This document shows, piece after piece, positions 26,867 through 36,044 of a stretch of 64,000 nucleotides of DNA. The notes beneath the pieces were generated by a model, which saw only the letters and a program-made list of their open reading frames with translations, had not been told where the DNA came from and did not search any database. The first letter of the stretch is position 1; each line of letters begins with the position of its first letter. The stretch comes from an uncultured Chlorobiaceae bacterium (GTDB taxonomy: Bacteria; Bacteroidota; Chlorobiia; Chlorobiales; Chlorobiaceae): contig CAITSZ010000011.1 in the NCBI GenBank assembly GCA_903895195.1, forward strand, positions 186,001 to 250,000, in the 5' to 3' direction. The position numbers were made by a program, and so were the translations under genes.

Positions 26867-27495
26867 TTTTTTTCGGGATAATCGCAGACGCTGCTTACAC
26901 CACAACGTTGACATTCCGGCTTTTTTGCTTTACAGGTGTAACGCCCGTGCAGGAGCAGGTAGTGATGGAAATCAATGACCCATGCTTCAGGAATGATTTT
27001 CATCAGTTCCGTTTCAGTTTGCTCGACCTTGTCAGTTTTGACCAGACCGATTCTATTTGAAACCCTGTGCACATGGGTGTCAACAGGCATGACCGCCTGA
27101 TGAAAAGCGCTGCTCAACACAACATTTGCTGTTTTTCTTCCCACCCCCGGTAAACTCTCAAGCTCCTCCCTTGTTTCAGGCACCTTGCCGTTATAGCGCG
27201 TAACAAGTATCCGGCTGACTTCGAGGATGTTTTTCGCCTTCGTATTGAAATAATTGATCGAGCGAACAAAGCCGATTACTGTGTCAAGCTCCAACCGGCT
27301 CAAACTTTCGGCATCCGGCGCACTCTTGAACAATTCGCGGGTTATGATATTAACCTGCCTGTCGGTTGCCTGAGCTGCCATAATGGTTGACACCAGGAGT
27401 TGAAAAGGGCTGTCGTACTGCAGTTCGCTTTTCGGATTCGGGTACTCTGCCCCAAGAATCTCCTTAAGAGCAACAATTTTTTCCTCAGGTCTCAC
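26863..27495 (-). CDS. nth: Endonuclease III
   Basis: 210 residues with a GTG start at 27495. Helix-hairpin-helix LPGVGRKTANVV with catalytic lysine K121, catalytic D139 in MPVDTHVHRVSNRIG, and the C-terminal [4Fe-4S] ligands CKAKKPECQRCGVSSVC. A bifunctional glycosylase/AP lyase for oxidised pyrimidines in base excision repair. nusB ends five bases upstream on the same strand, and the HAD and smc genes precede it, so it belongs to an smc-HAD-nusB-nth run. Confidence 0.97.
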   Translation of the reverse strand: MRPEEKIVALKEILGAEYPNPKSELQYDSPFQLLVSTIMAAQATDRQVNIITRELFKSAPDAESLSRLELDTVIGFVRSINYFNTKAKNILEVSRILVTRYNGKVPETREELESLPGVGRKTANVVLSSAFHQAVMPVDTHVHRVSNRIGLVKTDKVEQTETELMKIIPEAWVIDFHHYLLLHGRYTCKAKKPECQRCGVSSVCDYPEKN

Positions 27496-27500
27496 CCGAA

Positions 27501-28016
27501 TCAGCTATCTATTTCTGTCTTCTCAATATCGCTCTCACTCTTCTGAAGCTTTGCTACCGACTGATCGATAAGTCCCCTTCCGTTTTTGTGAACTTTGCCC
27601 TCAGCTTTAAGGTCATTAAAGATGGCGTCAAGAATTCCATTGACGAACTTGCTGCTTTTATCAGTACTGTTAAATTTTTTAGCAATTTCAATTGCTTCAT
27701 TGATCGATACCTTTGGTGGAATATCCTCGCAGTAAAGGATTTCCGTCAGTGCCATACGGATGATATTTTTATCGATGATAGCTATACGGCTCATATCCCA
27801 GTTAAAGGTGTGCTTCACAATGTACCGATCAATCTCTTCCATGTGCTCCTTGATGTTTTTCAAGAGCATATTGAAGAACTTCATTGCATTGGCGTCAGCA
27901 AGAATCTCTTCGGTCAAAAGCCAGCCTGCTGCAGAATCTATGTCCGTATCTCTTATCTCAATGGTATAGAGTGCCTGTAAAATTTTCTCACGTATTTGTC
28001 GACGGTAGGTCTTCAT
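27501..28016 (-). CDS. nusB: Transcription antitermination factor NusB
   Basis: 171 residues, all helical. [40 protein letters not shown] and [20 protein letters not shown] followed by [11 protein letters not shown] are the family core. NusB with NusE binds boxA for rRNA antitermination. The last 30 residues are a charged tail. Sits between the HAD gene and nth in the same run. Confidence 0.95.
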   Translation of the reverse strand: MKTYRRQIREKILQALYTIEIRDTDIDSAAGWLLTEEILADANAMKFFNMLLKNIKEHMEEIDRYIVKHTFNWDMSRIAIIDKNIIRMALTEILYCEDIPPKVSINEAIEIAKKFNSTDKSSKFVNGILDAIFNDLKAEGKVHKNGRGLIDQSVAKLQKSESDIEKTEIDS

Positions 28017-28026
28017 AAAAGAGCAG

Positions 28027-28728
28027 TTAATTTATTGAGGATTCGAGTATCTCACTGATAACACTATCGGTCGCACTTAAGTTTTCATAGAGAATATGCG
28101 GATTGTGCTTTTTCAGTTCCGCCGATGAATATAGGCCGGTTGCTACAGCTATAGACCTTGCGTTCACTACCCTGGCACAGGCAATATCGTGTTCAGTGTC
28201 ACCAATTATGACAATATTTTGTTCTGAAAATTTTTTGCCGGTGATTTGGTAAGCTTTATCAACAGCAACCTGAGGCAGTTCGTTGCGGCTTGCAGCATCA
28301 TCGGCGAAGGCCCCGAATGGAAAATAATGGTTTATATCGGGCATGAGCAGTTTATGCCGTCCTGATCCCTCGAAATTGCCGGTCAGAAGACCAAGCATCA
28401 GTTCAGAACTTGCTGAAAGCTTGTCAAGGAGTTCGCGGATGCCTTCCATCAGGATGATGTCGGTATGTTTAGCCTGCATGCAAAACATCTCAATATAGGT
28501 TTTCTTTGCCGTGTCGAATCTTTCCGCTATCACCGCGTCACTCAGCCCGGCATTCTGCAGTACTTCATAGATAATGACACTGTCCATTTTACCAGCGAAA
28601 TTGTGAGTGCCGGCACTTCCTTCAGTGCCATAGACCTCCCTTAACGCATCCATCAGAATACGACGATTGATACTGTTCACCGACAGCAACGTTCCATCTA
28701 TATCAAATAACACAAGTTTTTTCAGCAT
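28027..28728 (-). CDS. HAD-superfamily phosphatase (phosphoglycolate phosphatase-like)
   Basis: 233 residues. Motif [10 protein letters not shown] supplies the nucleophile aspartate, motif II LGLLTGN, and motif [16 protein letters not shown] the Mg ligands; an inserted helical cap spans about 20-90. Overall shape fits the Gph/HAD subfamily IA. Substrate is not evident: 2-phosphoglycolate or another small phosphoester. Located between smc and nusB, 18 bases downstream of smc. Confidence 0.82.
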   Translation of the reverse strand: MLKKLVLFDIDGTLLSVNSINRRILMDALREVYGTEGSAGTHNFAGKMDSVIIYEVLQNAGLSDAVIAERFDTAKKTYIEMFCMQAKHTDIILMEGIRELLDKLSASSELMLGLLTGNFEGSGRHKLLMPDINHYFPFGAFADDAASRNELPQVAVDKAYQITGKKFSEQNIVIIGDTEHDIACARVVNARSIAVATGLYSSAELKKHNPHILYENLSATDSVISEILESSIN

Positions 28729-28746
28729 ATCACGATCCGGAATCTC

Positions 28747-31700
28747 TCAACCCCTTATTTTTTCAAGTCGTACAGGTATCAGTTTTGACACCCCTTCCTC
28801 TTCCATCGTTACACCATACAGTGCCTGGCAGGAAGCCATGGTTTTTTTGTTGTGCGTAACAATAATGAATTGGGTGTTATTCTCAAATTTTTTCAGAAGT
28901 TTAATAAAACGGGTGACATTAGCATCGTCAAGCGGGGCATCAACTTCGTCAAGAATACAGAAGGGACTCGGTTTAACCAGATATATGGCAAAGAGGAGAG
29001 AGAGGGCGGTCAGTGCCTTTTCTCCACCGCTGAGTTGCTCGATCGAGAGTGGCTTTTTCCCTTTCGGTTTTGCGACAATTTCAATATGTGCATCCAATGG
29101 GTCTTCACTTGCATGAATGAGCAGATCCACTTCATCTTCCGCATCGAAGAGTTCCCTGAAAATAGTAATAAAGTTTTTTCTTACAGCACGGAAGGTCTCG
29201 TCAAATTTCCCCAGAGCGGTTTTGTTGATTTCCTCAATGGTCGAACGAAGCTGTGCTTCTGCGCTGAGCAGATCCTCTTTCTGTTCAGTAAGAAAATCAA
29301 ATCGCTCTTTCTCTCCTTCATACTCGTCCAGGGCGAGCTCGTTGACGGCGCCGAACTGTTCGCGTTGCCGGGTTAAGATTTCAAGCTTCTGCTTTGCCGC
29401 TTTTCTGTCGAACGCAGTTTCAATAACCGGGTGAGTCATAGAGGCAAGGTCAGAGTTGTATTTTAGCTGAGCCTCTGTAAACAGATGATCCAGCGAGTAT
29501 TCGAGTTGAATACGCTCGCTGTTGAGGGTTGAGAGCAGTTGCTGTCCCACTTCGTATTTTCGACGGAGATCCCTGAGCGTCGCCTGTATTTCATGATGCC
29601 GTGCCTGATGTTCGCGATATGCCGATTCAAGGTCATTCACCTCTTTCTGTTTCTCGGCCGCAACTATAAGCAGCGCATCAAGCTCTTCTTTTATCTTTTT
29701 TGAAGCATCATGACTGAGCTGTTTTTTCTTTTCAGCAGTTTCAATGTCGGTGTTCAGTTTATTGATCTCTTCCGAGAGTGACCGCCGGTTTTCTGTAGAG
29801 GCGGTAATGTTGATCTTCAGCTTTTCAAGTTCAAGAAGCGAGTCCTTATAGCGGCTCTGGCTGGCTTGAACTTCAAGTCCGAACTGGTGATGGCGGGTTT
29901 CAAGGGTGATCAGATTTTCCTGCATCTGACGGATTCTCTCTCCGAGAAGTGTGCTTTTTGAAACACCTGTGCTGATAGCGGGAAGAAGTTCGTTCAGTTC
30001 ATTGTCGCATGCAATTTTTTGATGACGAATGGCAGCAATCTCCTCTTCTGTCTGCACTTCGTCCCGTTTTCTTTCGCTCTGTTCAGCCTCGAATCGCGCT
30101 AACCTTTTTTCAAATCCCCCGAGTTCCATTGTTAACTGCTCAATCACCCTGCGCTGTTCGGCAACTTTAATTGACTCCAGTTTATTGCGTAACTGCAGGA
30201 GAATCTCCTCCTCCTCTTTGATTGTTTTCTCAAGGCTTGAAAGTTCGTTCTGCAAAGTGTTGCGTTCGGCTTTTTTCCCTAACCGCAGGCCTTCATTGCT
30301 TTTTGAGCTTCCGCCAAAGAGGATGCCGTTACCGGAAAACGTTTCCCCTTCAATGGATACAAATGAGCAGTCTCGGTTGACGAGGGCAAGGGTCTCAGCT
30401 GTTCTGAGATCCGGTACGATATAACTTTTGTGGAGCATCAAAAGAAGCGCATCATGAAGTTCCTGCGGGTAAGAAATGAGCTCAAGAGTTTTTATGGCAC
30501 CGCTGATGACGGGATAGTCGTTGTCAATTTTTCCGGTTATAAGATCGAGTACAAGAAAATGAACTTTTCCCTTGTTTGAGCGTGTAAGATTTGCGATTCC
30601 CTCTTTTGCTTCACTGAGCGATCGGCACACGTAGTAGCTCATGCTCTCGCCAAGCGCAGCACTGACAGCTTTTTTGTATGAACCCTCAAGCGATAGCAGG
30701 TCAGTCATGCAGCCCAGTCCATGTTTTCCAGTTTTCTGCTTTTCAAGGAATCCTACTCCTTCCGGCATACCTTCAAAATTATCGAGCACTGAATCAGCCA
30801 GTAAAATCTGGTTATGCAGTTTATCCCGGCCTGACCTCTGCACAAGTAGGGACTCTTTTTTTGCCTCGATCTGGGTTGAAACTTTCTCCTGTTGTTCCCT
30901 TAGCGCACTCTCCCTGCTTTTTGCTTCGGCGATCTGTGAGGCTTTGAGGGTGATCTCTTTCGATAACTGCTCCTCATCCGATCTCGATCCGTTAAGCTTT
31001 TCAAGAATCGCCTGTTTCTTTATTTCAAGACGTTCTCCAGTTGTTCGCAGGTACTCTTTTTTCGATTCAAGAGTGCGCTTTGTCAGTGCGAGCTGGTTCG
31101 CAGTGCTTTGTTCTTCAGCGCTTGACTTGCGCTCCAGAGTAAGCGCATTTCTCTCCTCTTTCAGTCTTGTATTGAGCTGTTCGTGTTCTGATACCAGGTT
31201 TTGAAATGCTGAGTTTAATGCGGTGCACGCTTCTTCACAAGGTACCTTGCGCTTTGTCAGCTCGCGTTCGAGAAGTTCCTGTTCACGTATTTTCAGCTCC
31301 TTTTCACTGATGATGATTTTGAAGCGTTCGGTTTCCGTCACAAGGTTTTTCTGATGCTCTTCAAATTGTAAAAGCTGCTTTTCAAGAGCATGAATGCTCT
31401 GATTGCTTTCGTTCAGCTTTTTCTGTATTTCGGATAGTTTCGTTTCTTCCTGAAGCAGCAGCAGTTCAGTTTTCTGGGATGTGCTGTCTTCAGAGGCGAT
31501 CTTTGTGGCACATGCATGGTTCAGCAGTTCCTCTTCGCGGATGCGCCTCTGCATCGGTTCAAGCTTTTCGCGAAACTCCTCCATGGCGAGCCAGGAGAGG
31601 GTAAGATCTATACCTTGAATCTCTTTTTTCAGCTCCCTGAGTTTCTCGGCTTTTCTGACCTGCAGTTTGAGGCTTTTCACCTTTTTTTCAACTTCCGCCA

Positions 31701-32283
31701 GGACATCATCAACCCGGGAAAGGTCTCTTGCAGCACTCTCAAGCAGCTTGAAAGTCTGTTTCCGTCGTTGTTTATATCGGGTTATTCCTGCAGCTTCCTC
31801 AAAAAGTTTCAGTCGTTCTTCACTTTTGTTGCTGATAATCTCCTCAATCATCTTGAGCTCAATGACCGAATAGGCATCGCTACCCATTCCGGTATCGGTA
31901 AAAAGGTCAAGAATATCCTTTAATCGGCAGCTGACCTGATTTAAAAGAAACTCGCTCTCTCCGTTGCGGTAAAGGCGTCGGGTGACGGTAACTTCAGTAT
32001 ACTCTACAGGCAGGACGTTTCGGGTATTCTCTATAGTCAGAGAGACTTCTGTTAGACTGAGGGGCTTGAGGTTTTTTGAGCCGTTAAAAATAATGTTTTC
32101 CATTTTCGCTGACCGGAGCAAAGAGGACTTCTGCTCGCCCAATACCCAGCGCATGGCATCGATCACATTAGTCTTGCCACATCCATTAGGTCCAACGATA
32201 GCGGTAAGACCCTTGTCAAATTTTATTCTGACCTTATGCGCAAAGCTTTTAAAGCCAAAAAGCTCAATTTTCGAAAGATACAT
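28747..32283 (-). CDS. smc: Chromosome segregation protein SMC
   Basis: 1178 residues from ATG 32283 (MYLSKIELFGFKSFAHKV). Longer in-frame starts would be translated from the heptamer repeat upstream and are rejected. Walker A GPNGCGKTN is at 31-39. Two long coiled coils flank a hinge around 500-660 (PEGVGFLEKQKTGKHGLG, GNGILFGGSSKS). The C-terminal head has the signature LSGGEKALTALSLLFA and Walker B FCILDEVDAPLDD. It is the ATPase core of bacterial condensin with ScpA/ScpB; scpB is at 17080-17715. First gene of a run with the HAD, nusB and nth genes. Confidence 0.96.
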   Translation of the reverse strand: MYLSKIELFGFKSFAHKVRIKFDKGLTAIVGPNGCGKTNVIDAMRWVLGEQKSSLLRSAKMENIIFNGSKNLKPLSLTEVSLTIENTRNVLPVEYTEVTVTRRLYRNGESEFLLNQVSCRLKDILDLFTDTGMGSDAYSVIELKMIEEIISNKSEERLKLFEEAAGITRYKQRRKQTFKLLESAARDLSRVDDVLAEVEKKVKSLKLQVRKAEKLRELKKEIQGIDLTLSWLAMEEFREKLEPMQRRIREEELLNHACATKIASEDSTSQKTELLLLQEETKLSEIQKKLNESNQSIHALEKQLLQFEEHQKNLVTETERFKIIISEKELKIREQELLERELTKRKVPCEEACTALNSAFQNLVSEHEQLNTRLKEERNALTLERKSSAEEQSTANQLALTKRTLESKKEYLRTTGERLEIKKQAILEKLNGSRSDEEQLSKEITLKASQIAEAKSRESALREQQEKVSTQIEAKKESLLVQRSGRDKLHNQILLADSVLDNFEGMPEGVGFLEKQKTGKHGLGCMTDLLSLEGSYKKAVSAALGESMSYYVCRSLSEAKEGIANLTRSNKGKVHFLVLDLITGKIDNDYPVISGAIKTLELISYPQELHDALLLMLHKSYIVPDLRTAETLALVNRDCSFVSIEGETFSGNGILFGGSSKSNEGLRLGKKAERNTLQNELSSLEKTIKEEEEILLQLRNKLESIKVAEQRRVIEQLTMELGGFEKRLARFEAEQSERKRDEVQTEEEIAAIRHQKIACDNELNELLPAISTGVSKSTLLGERIRQMQENLITLETRHHQFGLEVQASQSRYKDSLLELEKLKINITASTENRRSLSEEINKLNTDIETAEKKKQLSHDASKKIKEELDALLIVAAEKQKEVNDLESAYREHQARHHEIQATLRDLRRKYEVGQQLLSTLNSERIQLEYSLDHLFTEAQLKYNSDLASMTHPVIETAFDRKAAKQKLEILTRQREQFGAVNELALDEYEGEKERFDFLTEQKEDLLSAEAQLRSTIEEINKTALGKFDETFRAVRKNFITIFRELFDAEDEVDLLIHASEDPLDAHIEIVAKPKGKKPLSIEQLSGGEKALTALSLLFAIYLVKPSPFCILDEVDAPLDDANVTRFIKLLKKFENNTQFIIVTHNKKTMASCQALYGVTMEEEGVSKLIPVRLEKIRG

Positions 32284-32298
32284 AGCGAATAAAATAGT

Positions 32299-32347
32299 AG
32301 TTGGCAGTAGGCAGTCAGCAGTTGGCAGTCCTGATTGCTGAGTGCCC
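32299..32347. repeat. Heptanucleotide repeat block E upstream of smc
   Basis: Seven consecutive 7-mers: AGTTGGC, AGTAGGC, AGTCAGC, AGTTGGC, AGTCCTG, ATTGCTG, AGTGCCC. The complement is the ACTGCCA/GCCAACT type found in block B. It begins 16 bases upstream of the smc start codon and ends about 97 bases from the 3' end of folP. Confidence 0.9.
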
Positions 32348-32443
32348 ACCCCCTAATCTGTCATCCCGACCAAAGGGAGGAATCTATTAAAACCCCAAAT
32401 ATAGTCCCTCATAACTCAACCCAGAGAAATTTGCCAACTCTCT

Positions 32444-33343
32444 TCACTCGGCCCTCATCACTATCTTCAAACTCTGCACCGCCTCACCAACATCATGCAC
32501 CCTTAAAATACTTGCACCATTCATCAATGCAATAGTCCCTGCCGCAATACTGGCTGCCAGTCTTTCCGAAGGCGGGGGTAATTCCTCTTCCGCCCCGCAG
32601 AGAGCGTAACCTAAAAACGATTTTCTCGACACACCAACTAAAACAGGGCGTCCAAGGTCCAATATTGCCCCAAGCTCTCGAATTAACCTGAAATTCTCTT
32701 CCACACTCTTGCCAAACCCAAACCCTGGATCTATAATAATATCGTCAATCAAGTGCTCTTCAGCTCGTGCTATAGACTCCCGAAGAAACCTTTTAACCCT
32801 TGTCACTATATCCTCTCCCTCCGACTCTATCCCCCTGCTCCATCCCATCGATCCGGGCTTAACCTGAGTATGCATTAAAATCACCCCTGCCCCATACTTC
32901 CGGCAAATAGCAGGCAACTCCTTATCAAAAGTAAACCCTGAAATATCGTTGACGATATGAGCTCCGGCTCGCAAAGCCTCCTCAGCAACTACAGCCTTAT
33001 ACGTATCTATCGAAATCAGCACATCCGTTCTCTCCCGCAACATCGCAACAAGCGGCACCGTGCGCTCAATCTCTTCACTTTCTGAAACCAGTTCCGCGCC
33101 AGGTCGTGAAGATTCTCCACCAATGTCGATAATGGTTGCGCCGGCCTCCTTCATCGCGACTGCCTGATCGAATGCTTGCTCCAGATTGATTCCACATCCC
33201 TTTTGCTGAAACGCCCCTCCATCATAAAATGAATCCGGAGTTGTATTCAGAATGCCCATAATGACCGGACCTTTAGAGAGATCGAGTATGCGACCTGCGC
33301 AGTTGATCCGGAAGCGCCCATTCTTGATTATATCGGAACTCAT
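32444..33343 (-). CDS. folP: Dihydropteroate synthase
   Basis: 299 residues, TIM barrel. IMGILNTTPDSFYDGG, DIGGESSRPGAE, ISIDTYKAVVAEEAL, NDISGF, IDPGFGFGKSVEENF and VGVSRKSFLG are the family blocks that bind pterin pyrophosphate and p-aminobenzoate. It joins these to dihydropteroate in folate synthesis. Its last codons and stop (RAE, TGA) coincide with heptamer-like units on the other strand at 32445-32465. The M50 protease gene ends 11 bases upstream on the same strand. Confidence 0.96.
   Translation of the reverse strand: MSSDIIKNGRFRINCAGRILDLSKGPVIMGILNTTPDSFYDGGAFQQKGCGINLEQAFDQAVAMKEAGATIIDIGGESSRPGAELVSESEEIERTVPLVAMLRERTDVLISIDTYKAVVAEEALRAGAHIVNDISGFTFDKELPAICRKYGAGVILMHTQVKPGSMGWSRGIESEGEDIVTRVKRFLRESIARAEEHLIDDIIIDPGFGFGKSVEENFRLIRELGAILDLGRPVLVGVSRKSFLGYALCGAEEELPPPSERLAASIAAGTIALMNGASILRVHDVGEAVQSLKIVMRAE
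32445..32465. repeat. Short heptamer block F at the 3' end of folP
   Basis: CACTCGG, CCCTCAT, CACTATC in tandem, preceded by TTGCCAACT at 32431. On the folP strand this reads CCGAGTG with TGA, which supplies the stop codon. Confidence 0.5.
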
Positions 33344-33354
33344 GACCTGACTTT

Positions 33355-34350
33355 TCAGATTATATCAAATGGTACTGGAGTAAATGTCAGAAAAAAAATC
33401 GCAATTGCTATCCATCCGAGCACTTTTCTTGGTATTGTCACCGGGTGGTCATGCCATGTCGGTGGATGGCTTAAACCAATGACCCGCGAGAGAATGAACG
33501 CCCAGAGTAGCCAGCCTGACCATGACCAATGCAGAAGTAGATGCGGAATAAACAGTACTGCATCTGGTTTGAATAGAGTCAGCAGCAACTCCAGAAACGA
33601 TGGAAAGCCAAGCAGCACTATAAATATTAGAAAAGTTCTGGCGGCTTTTTCGTGTCCTTTACGGCCAAACATGGCATAGGTGATATGCCCTCCATCAAGC
33701 TGACCTACAGGAAGCAGATTCAGCGCAGTGACGAGTGAGCCAAGCCAGCCAGTGAAGAGAAACGGATAGTGATACATCTCGGTCATAGACGGAAGGTTTT
33801 TGGGAGCTATAAAGTATTCCAGAGCTATCCATAGAAGATTCTTCCCGAGGCTGAGAGTCCCTCTGGGTACCGGGATTTGTATGCCTGGTTGTGTCAGGTA
33901 TTCAGGATGAATGGTGTAGATAAAATTTGCAGGAGGAAGATTCAAAAACCCATAGATGAGAAGTCCTGAGCATACTGCAAAACCGCTTAATGGGCCTGCA
34001 ATGCCGATATCGAACAGTGCGTTTGTGCTCGGTATTTTTTCTTTGATTTTGATTACCGCCCCCATAGTTCCAAGGCTGAGGAGAAACGGCAGGGGAGGAA
34101 CGGGAATGTAATACGGGAGTGTTGCCCGAACCCGGTGGTGCAGCGTTGCAAAAAAATGACCGAATTCGTGAACGCTTAAAAAAAGAAGCAGGCAAAAAGA
34201 GTATGGGATTCCAGACGCAAGAATTTCCTTCCCGCTCCAGAAAGCCCCTGCCCAAAGTGTTGAAAGTACCGTTAAAAGAAAAAGCGTCAGGTGAAGAGGG
34301 TAGTTTTGAAGTGCAGGAGTGCTTCGTGTACGAAAAATTGGAAAACTCAT
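33355..34350 (-). CDS. M50-family membrane metalloprotease (site-2 protease type)
   Basis: 331 residues, about seven hydrophobic segments. The zinc motif HEFGH is at 61-65 within a membrane helix, and the third ligand lies in NLLPVGQLDGGH. There is no PDZ domain, so this is the short group rather than RseP; similar enzymes cleave membrane-bound regulators or signal peptides, but no target is next to it. An AAGGA box precedes ATG 34350. folP follows after 11 bases. Confidence 0.88.
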   Translation of the reverse strand: MSFPIFRTRSTPALQNYPLHLTLFLLTVLSTLWAGAFWSGKEILASGIPYSFCLLLFLSVHEFGHFFATLHHRVRATLPYYIPVPPLPFLLSLGTMGAVIKIKEKIPSTNALFDIGIAGPLSGFAVCSGLLIYGFLNLPPANFIYTIHPEYLTQPGIQIPVPRGTLSLGKNLLWIALEYFIAPKNLPSMTEMYHYPFLFTGWLGSLVTALNLLPVGQLDGGHITYAMFGRKGHEKAARTFLIFIVLLGFPSFLELLLTLFKPDAVLFIPHLLLHWSWSGWLLWAFILSRVIGLSHPPTWHDHPVTIPRKVLGWIAIAIFFLTFTPVPFDII

Positions 34351-34409
34351 GAAATCCTTGCTGAAACAGTTGTGAGCGGGGGGAGAGGTGTTTGTCAGAA
34401 AAATTCCAC

Positions 34410-34441
34410 ACTACCCGGCTGGATGGCCGGGCAGTTTTTTT
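34410..34441 (+). terminator. Ten-pair stem with T-run, oriented to the plus strand
   Basis: ACTACCCGGC, loop TGGATG, GCCGGGCAGT followed at once by a run of T to 34441. On the plus strand it is a textbook terminator, but both flanking genes are on the minus strand. On the minus strand the same stem is followed only by GTGGAATTTTT, so it could act weakly for the cytochrome gene. Confidence 0.65.
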
Positions 34442-34447
34442 GCGGCA

Positions 34448-34894
34448 CTACTCTTTTTTCTTGCTCTTCTTTTCACCGAATGTTGCAACAAGGCCATCAA
34501 CAAGCTGCTTTTTTTCATCAGCATTCAACTTCGCTTCCGGATGAGCAGGAAGATAGATAAAGAGAGGCATTTTGCCTTTTCTTACCTCAGTCGCCGCTTT
34601 ATCACCTTCATTTTTGCCCGTTCGTCCCCATTCTGACGTATTGAAAACACTCCGTCCAAAAGAGACGTCAAGTTGGGTCAGCCAAGATACCGGAGCATAA
34701 GAGCTGTACCAGGGCCAGACAGTTTCGTTGGAATGGCAATCTTTGCAGGCACGGTTATAAAGCTCATGAGTTCTCGGAGAGTCCCATTTTGGTTCACCCG
34801 CAACCGGAGGGTTCTTGTGGTCCCGGCCATAAGGCACAAACTGTATAGCCGCCAGAACAATGACACCGCCAACCAATAGCTTCACAACCTTCAT
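34448..34894 (-). CDS. Haem-binding domain c-type cytochrome
   Basis: 148 residues from ATG 34894. An N-terminal membrane anchor or signal ([20 protein letters not shown]) precedes the haem site C50-X2-C53-H54 in [16 protein letters not shown], followed by SYAPVSWL and a probable axial Met in [11 protein letters not shown]. The arrangement matches the Haem_bd family of small periplasmic cytochromes, often linked to cytochrome c peroxidase or other periplasmic electron transfer. The C-terminus is Lys-rich. It is a single gene; the partner is unknown. Confidence 0.87.
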   Translation of the reverse strand: MKVVKLLVGGVIVLAAIQFVPYGRDHKNPPVAGEPKWDSPRTHELYNRACKDCHSNETVWPWYSSYAPVSWLTQLDVSFGRSVFNTSEWGRTGKNEGDKAATEVRKGKMPLFIYLPAHPEAKLNADEKKQLVDGLVATFGEKKSKKKE

Positions 34895-34903
34895 ACGTAC
34901 CAA

Positions 34904-34910
34904 CTCCTTT
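34904..34910 (-). promoter_or_regulatory. Strong ribosome-binding site fixing the cytochrome start
   Basis: AAAGGAG on the minus strand, nine bases before ATG 34894. It decides this start over an in-frame start at 35017 that would read through heptamer-repeat DNA. Confidence 0.8.
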
Positions 34911-34968
34911 AATGTTTTCGTAATATTATTACACCAATATAACCGATTTTCCCAAATACCCCGCGTTT

Positions 34969-34989
34969 CAGTCGGCACTCGGCCCTTTC
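34969..34989. repeat. Short heptamer block G upstream of the cytochrome gene
   Basis: CAGTCGG, CACTCGG, CCCTTTC in tandem, followed by looser TCCTCGC/CCCTCAT sequence to about 35008. Same unit type as block F. Confidence 0.5.
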
Positions 34990-35020
34990 TTCCTCGCCCC
35001 TCATCCCTAATTGACACTGC

Positions 35021-35920
35021 TTAAAATCTTACAGTAAGCACACTCAACGGCCACGAACACTCTACCGTATGCCCTCTTCTTCCAGTAGCGATCTCAGCAA
35101 TAATATCCAGTTCAAGTTCAGAATAGAATTTTCTCGCGGAAGTCAAACCGTCAAGAGTAAATGACTCTATTCCCTGAAGGCTGGCAATAAGAGGCACACC
35201 CCCGGCAAGCAGCATACTCCGGTATCCGTCAATACCGATAAACGCAGTGACGCCTTTGTTGCCCGATTGGGCTATAATGACCGCCAGTTGCCCCGGAGTA
35301 AAGTGGTGTAAACTTTGCGCCATAACCACTATATCAAATTCACTCATCTCCAACTCGTTCATATCAAACGCATTGATTAAGCGGAAGCTGACAGGAAGTT
35401 TTTTTTTCGCAGCTGTACGATTCCCCTCCTCAATAAAGGCAGGAACAATATCTGAGGCAGTAATACGCACATGAAGATTGTTTTTCTGTGCCGTCTCACC
35501 GAGTGCGAAAGCTAGCCCCCCTGAACCGCTTGCCAGTTCAAGTACCCGAACCTCCCGTTTTGTGTGTTCAGCGACCTCGTTGATGAATGGGAGAAGCGTG
35601 TCTATGTATCGGTGGTAGAGTTGCATCATGACGTTTTGCCGATCCAAAGCCTGCACCAGTTCAAGTCGTTCGCTTTCGGGCAGGTTCGGTTTATCCATAC
35701 GTTCGTTATCCGAGGTGCGTATCGCGGTGTCAAGAAGCTCAAGCAGTCCGAAAAAACCGCCAAGATCTTGAGAAACAGCAAAGCGGTCATCAAGAAAACG
35801 AGCAACGGCTTCGTCAGCTTTCAGATTCAATTCATCCATATTATGGAACCCAGCAGGGAAATATCCCGAAGAACGGAGATTTTCCAAGGCTTTAAAACCG
35901 GCGGTTTTCAGCTGCAGCAT
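35021..35920 (-). CDS. Class I SAM-dependent methyltransferase
   Basis: 299 residues. A helical N-terminal region (1-110) precedes a Rossmann methyltransferase domain with motif I VLELASGSGGLAFAL, an acidic residue region ITASDIVPAFIEEG, and motif IV FDIVVMAQSLHHF. The substrate is unknown; the N-terminal extension is not one I recognise. It is divergent from the B12-radical-SAM gene at 36045, with 124 bases between, which makes a shared modification pathway possible but unproven. Confidence 0.75.
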   Translation of the reverse strand: MLQLKTAGFKALENLRSSGYFPAGFHNMDELNLKADEAVARFLDDRFAVSQDLGGFFGLLELLDTAIRTSDNERMDKPNLPESERLELVQALDRQNVMMQLYHRYIDTLLPFINEVAEHTKREVRVLELASGSGGLAFALGETAQKNNLHVRITASDIVPAFIEEGNRTAAKKKLPVSFRLINAFDMNELEMSEFDIVVMAQSLHHFTPGQLAVIIAQSGNKGVTAFIGIDGYRSMLLAGGVPLIASLQGIESFTLDGLTSARKFYSELELDIIAEIATGRRGHTVECSWPLSVLTVRF

Positions 35921-36044
35921 AGTATTTGTAATCCGGTGTTATAGCGGTTTCCTCAAAATCTCCAACTTCTCAATCAATATACTCAGCCTGAAGTGGTTTA
36001 GAAAAATCACTGTATCAATTCTGTATTCAGCTACTTAGTTCCAT

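Noticed and set aside
32284-32349. N-terminal extension of SMC from an upstream start
   Set aside because: The added residues come from the heptamer array; MYLSKIELFGFKSF is the universal SMC start.
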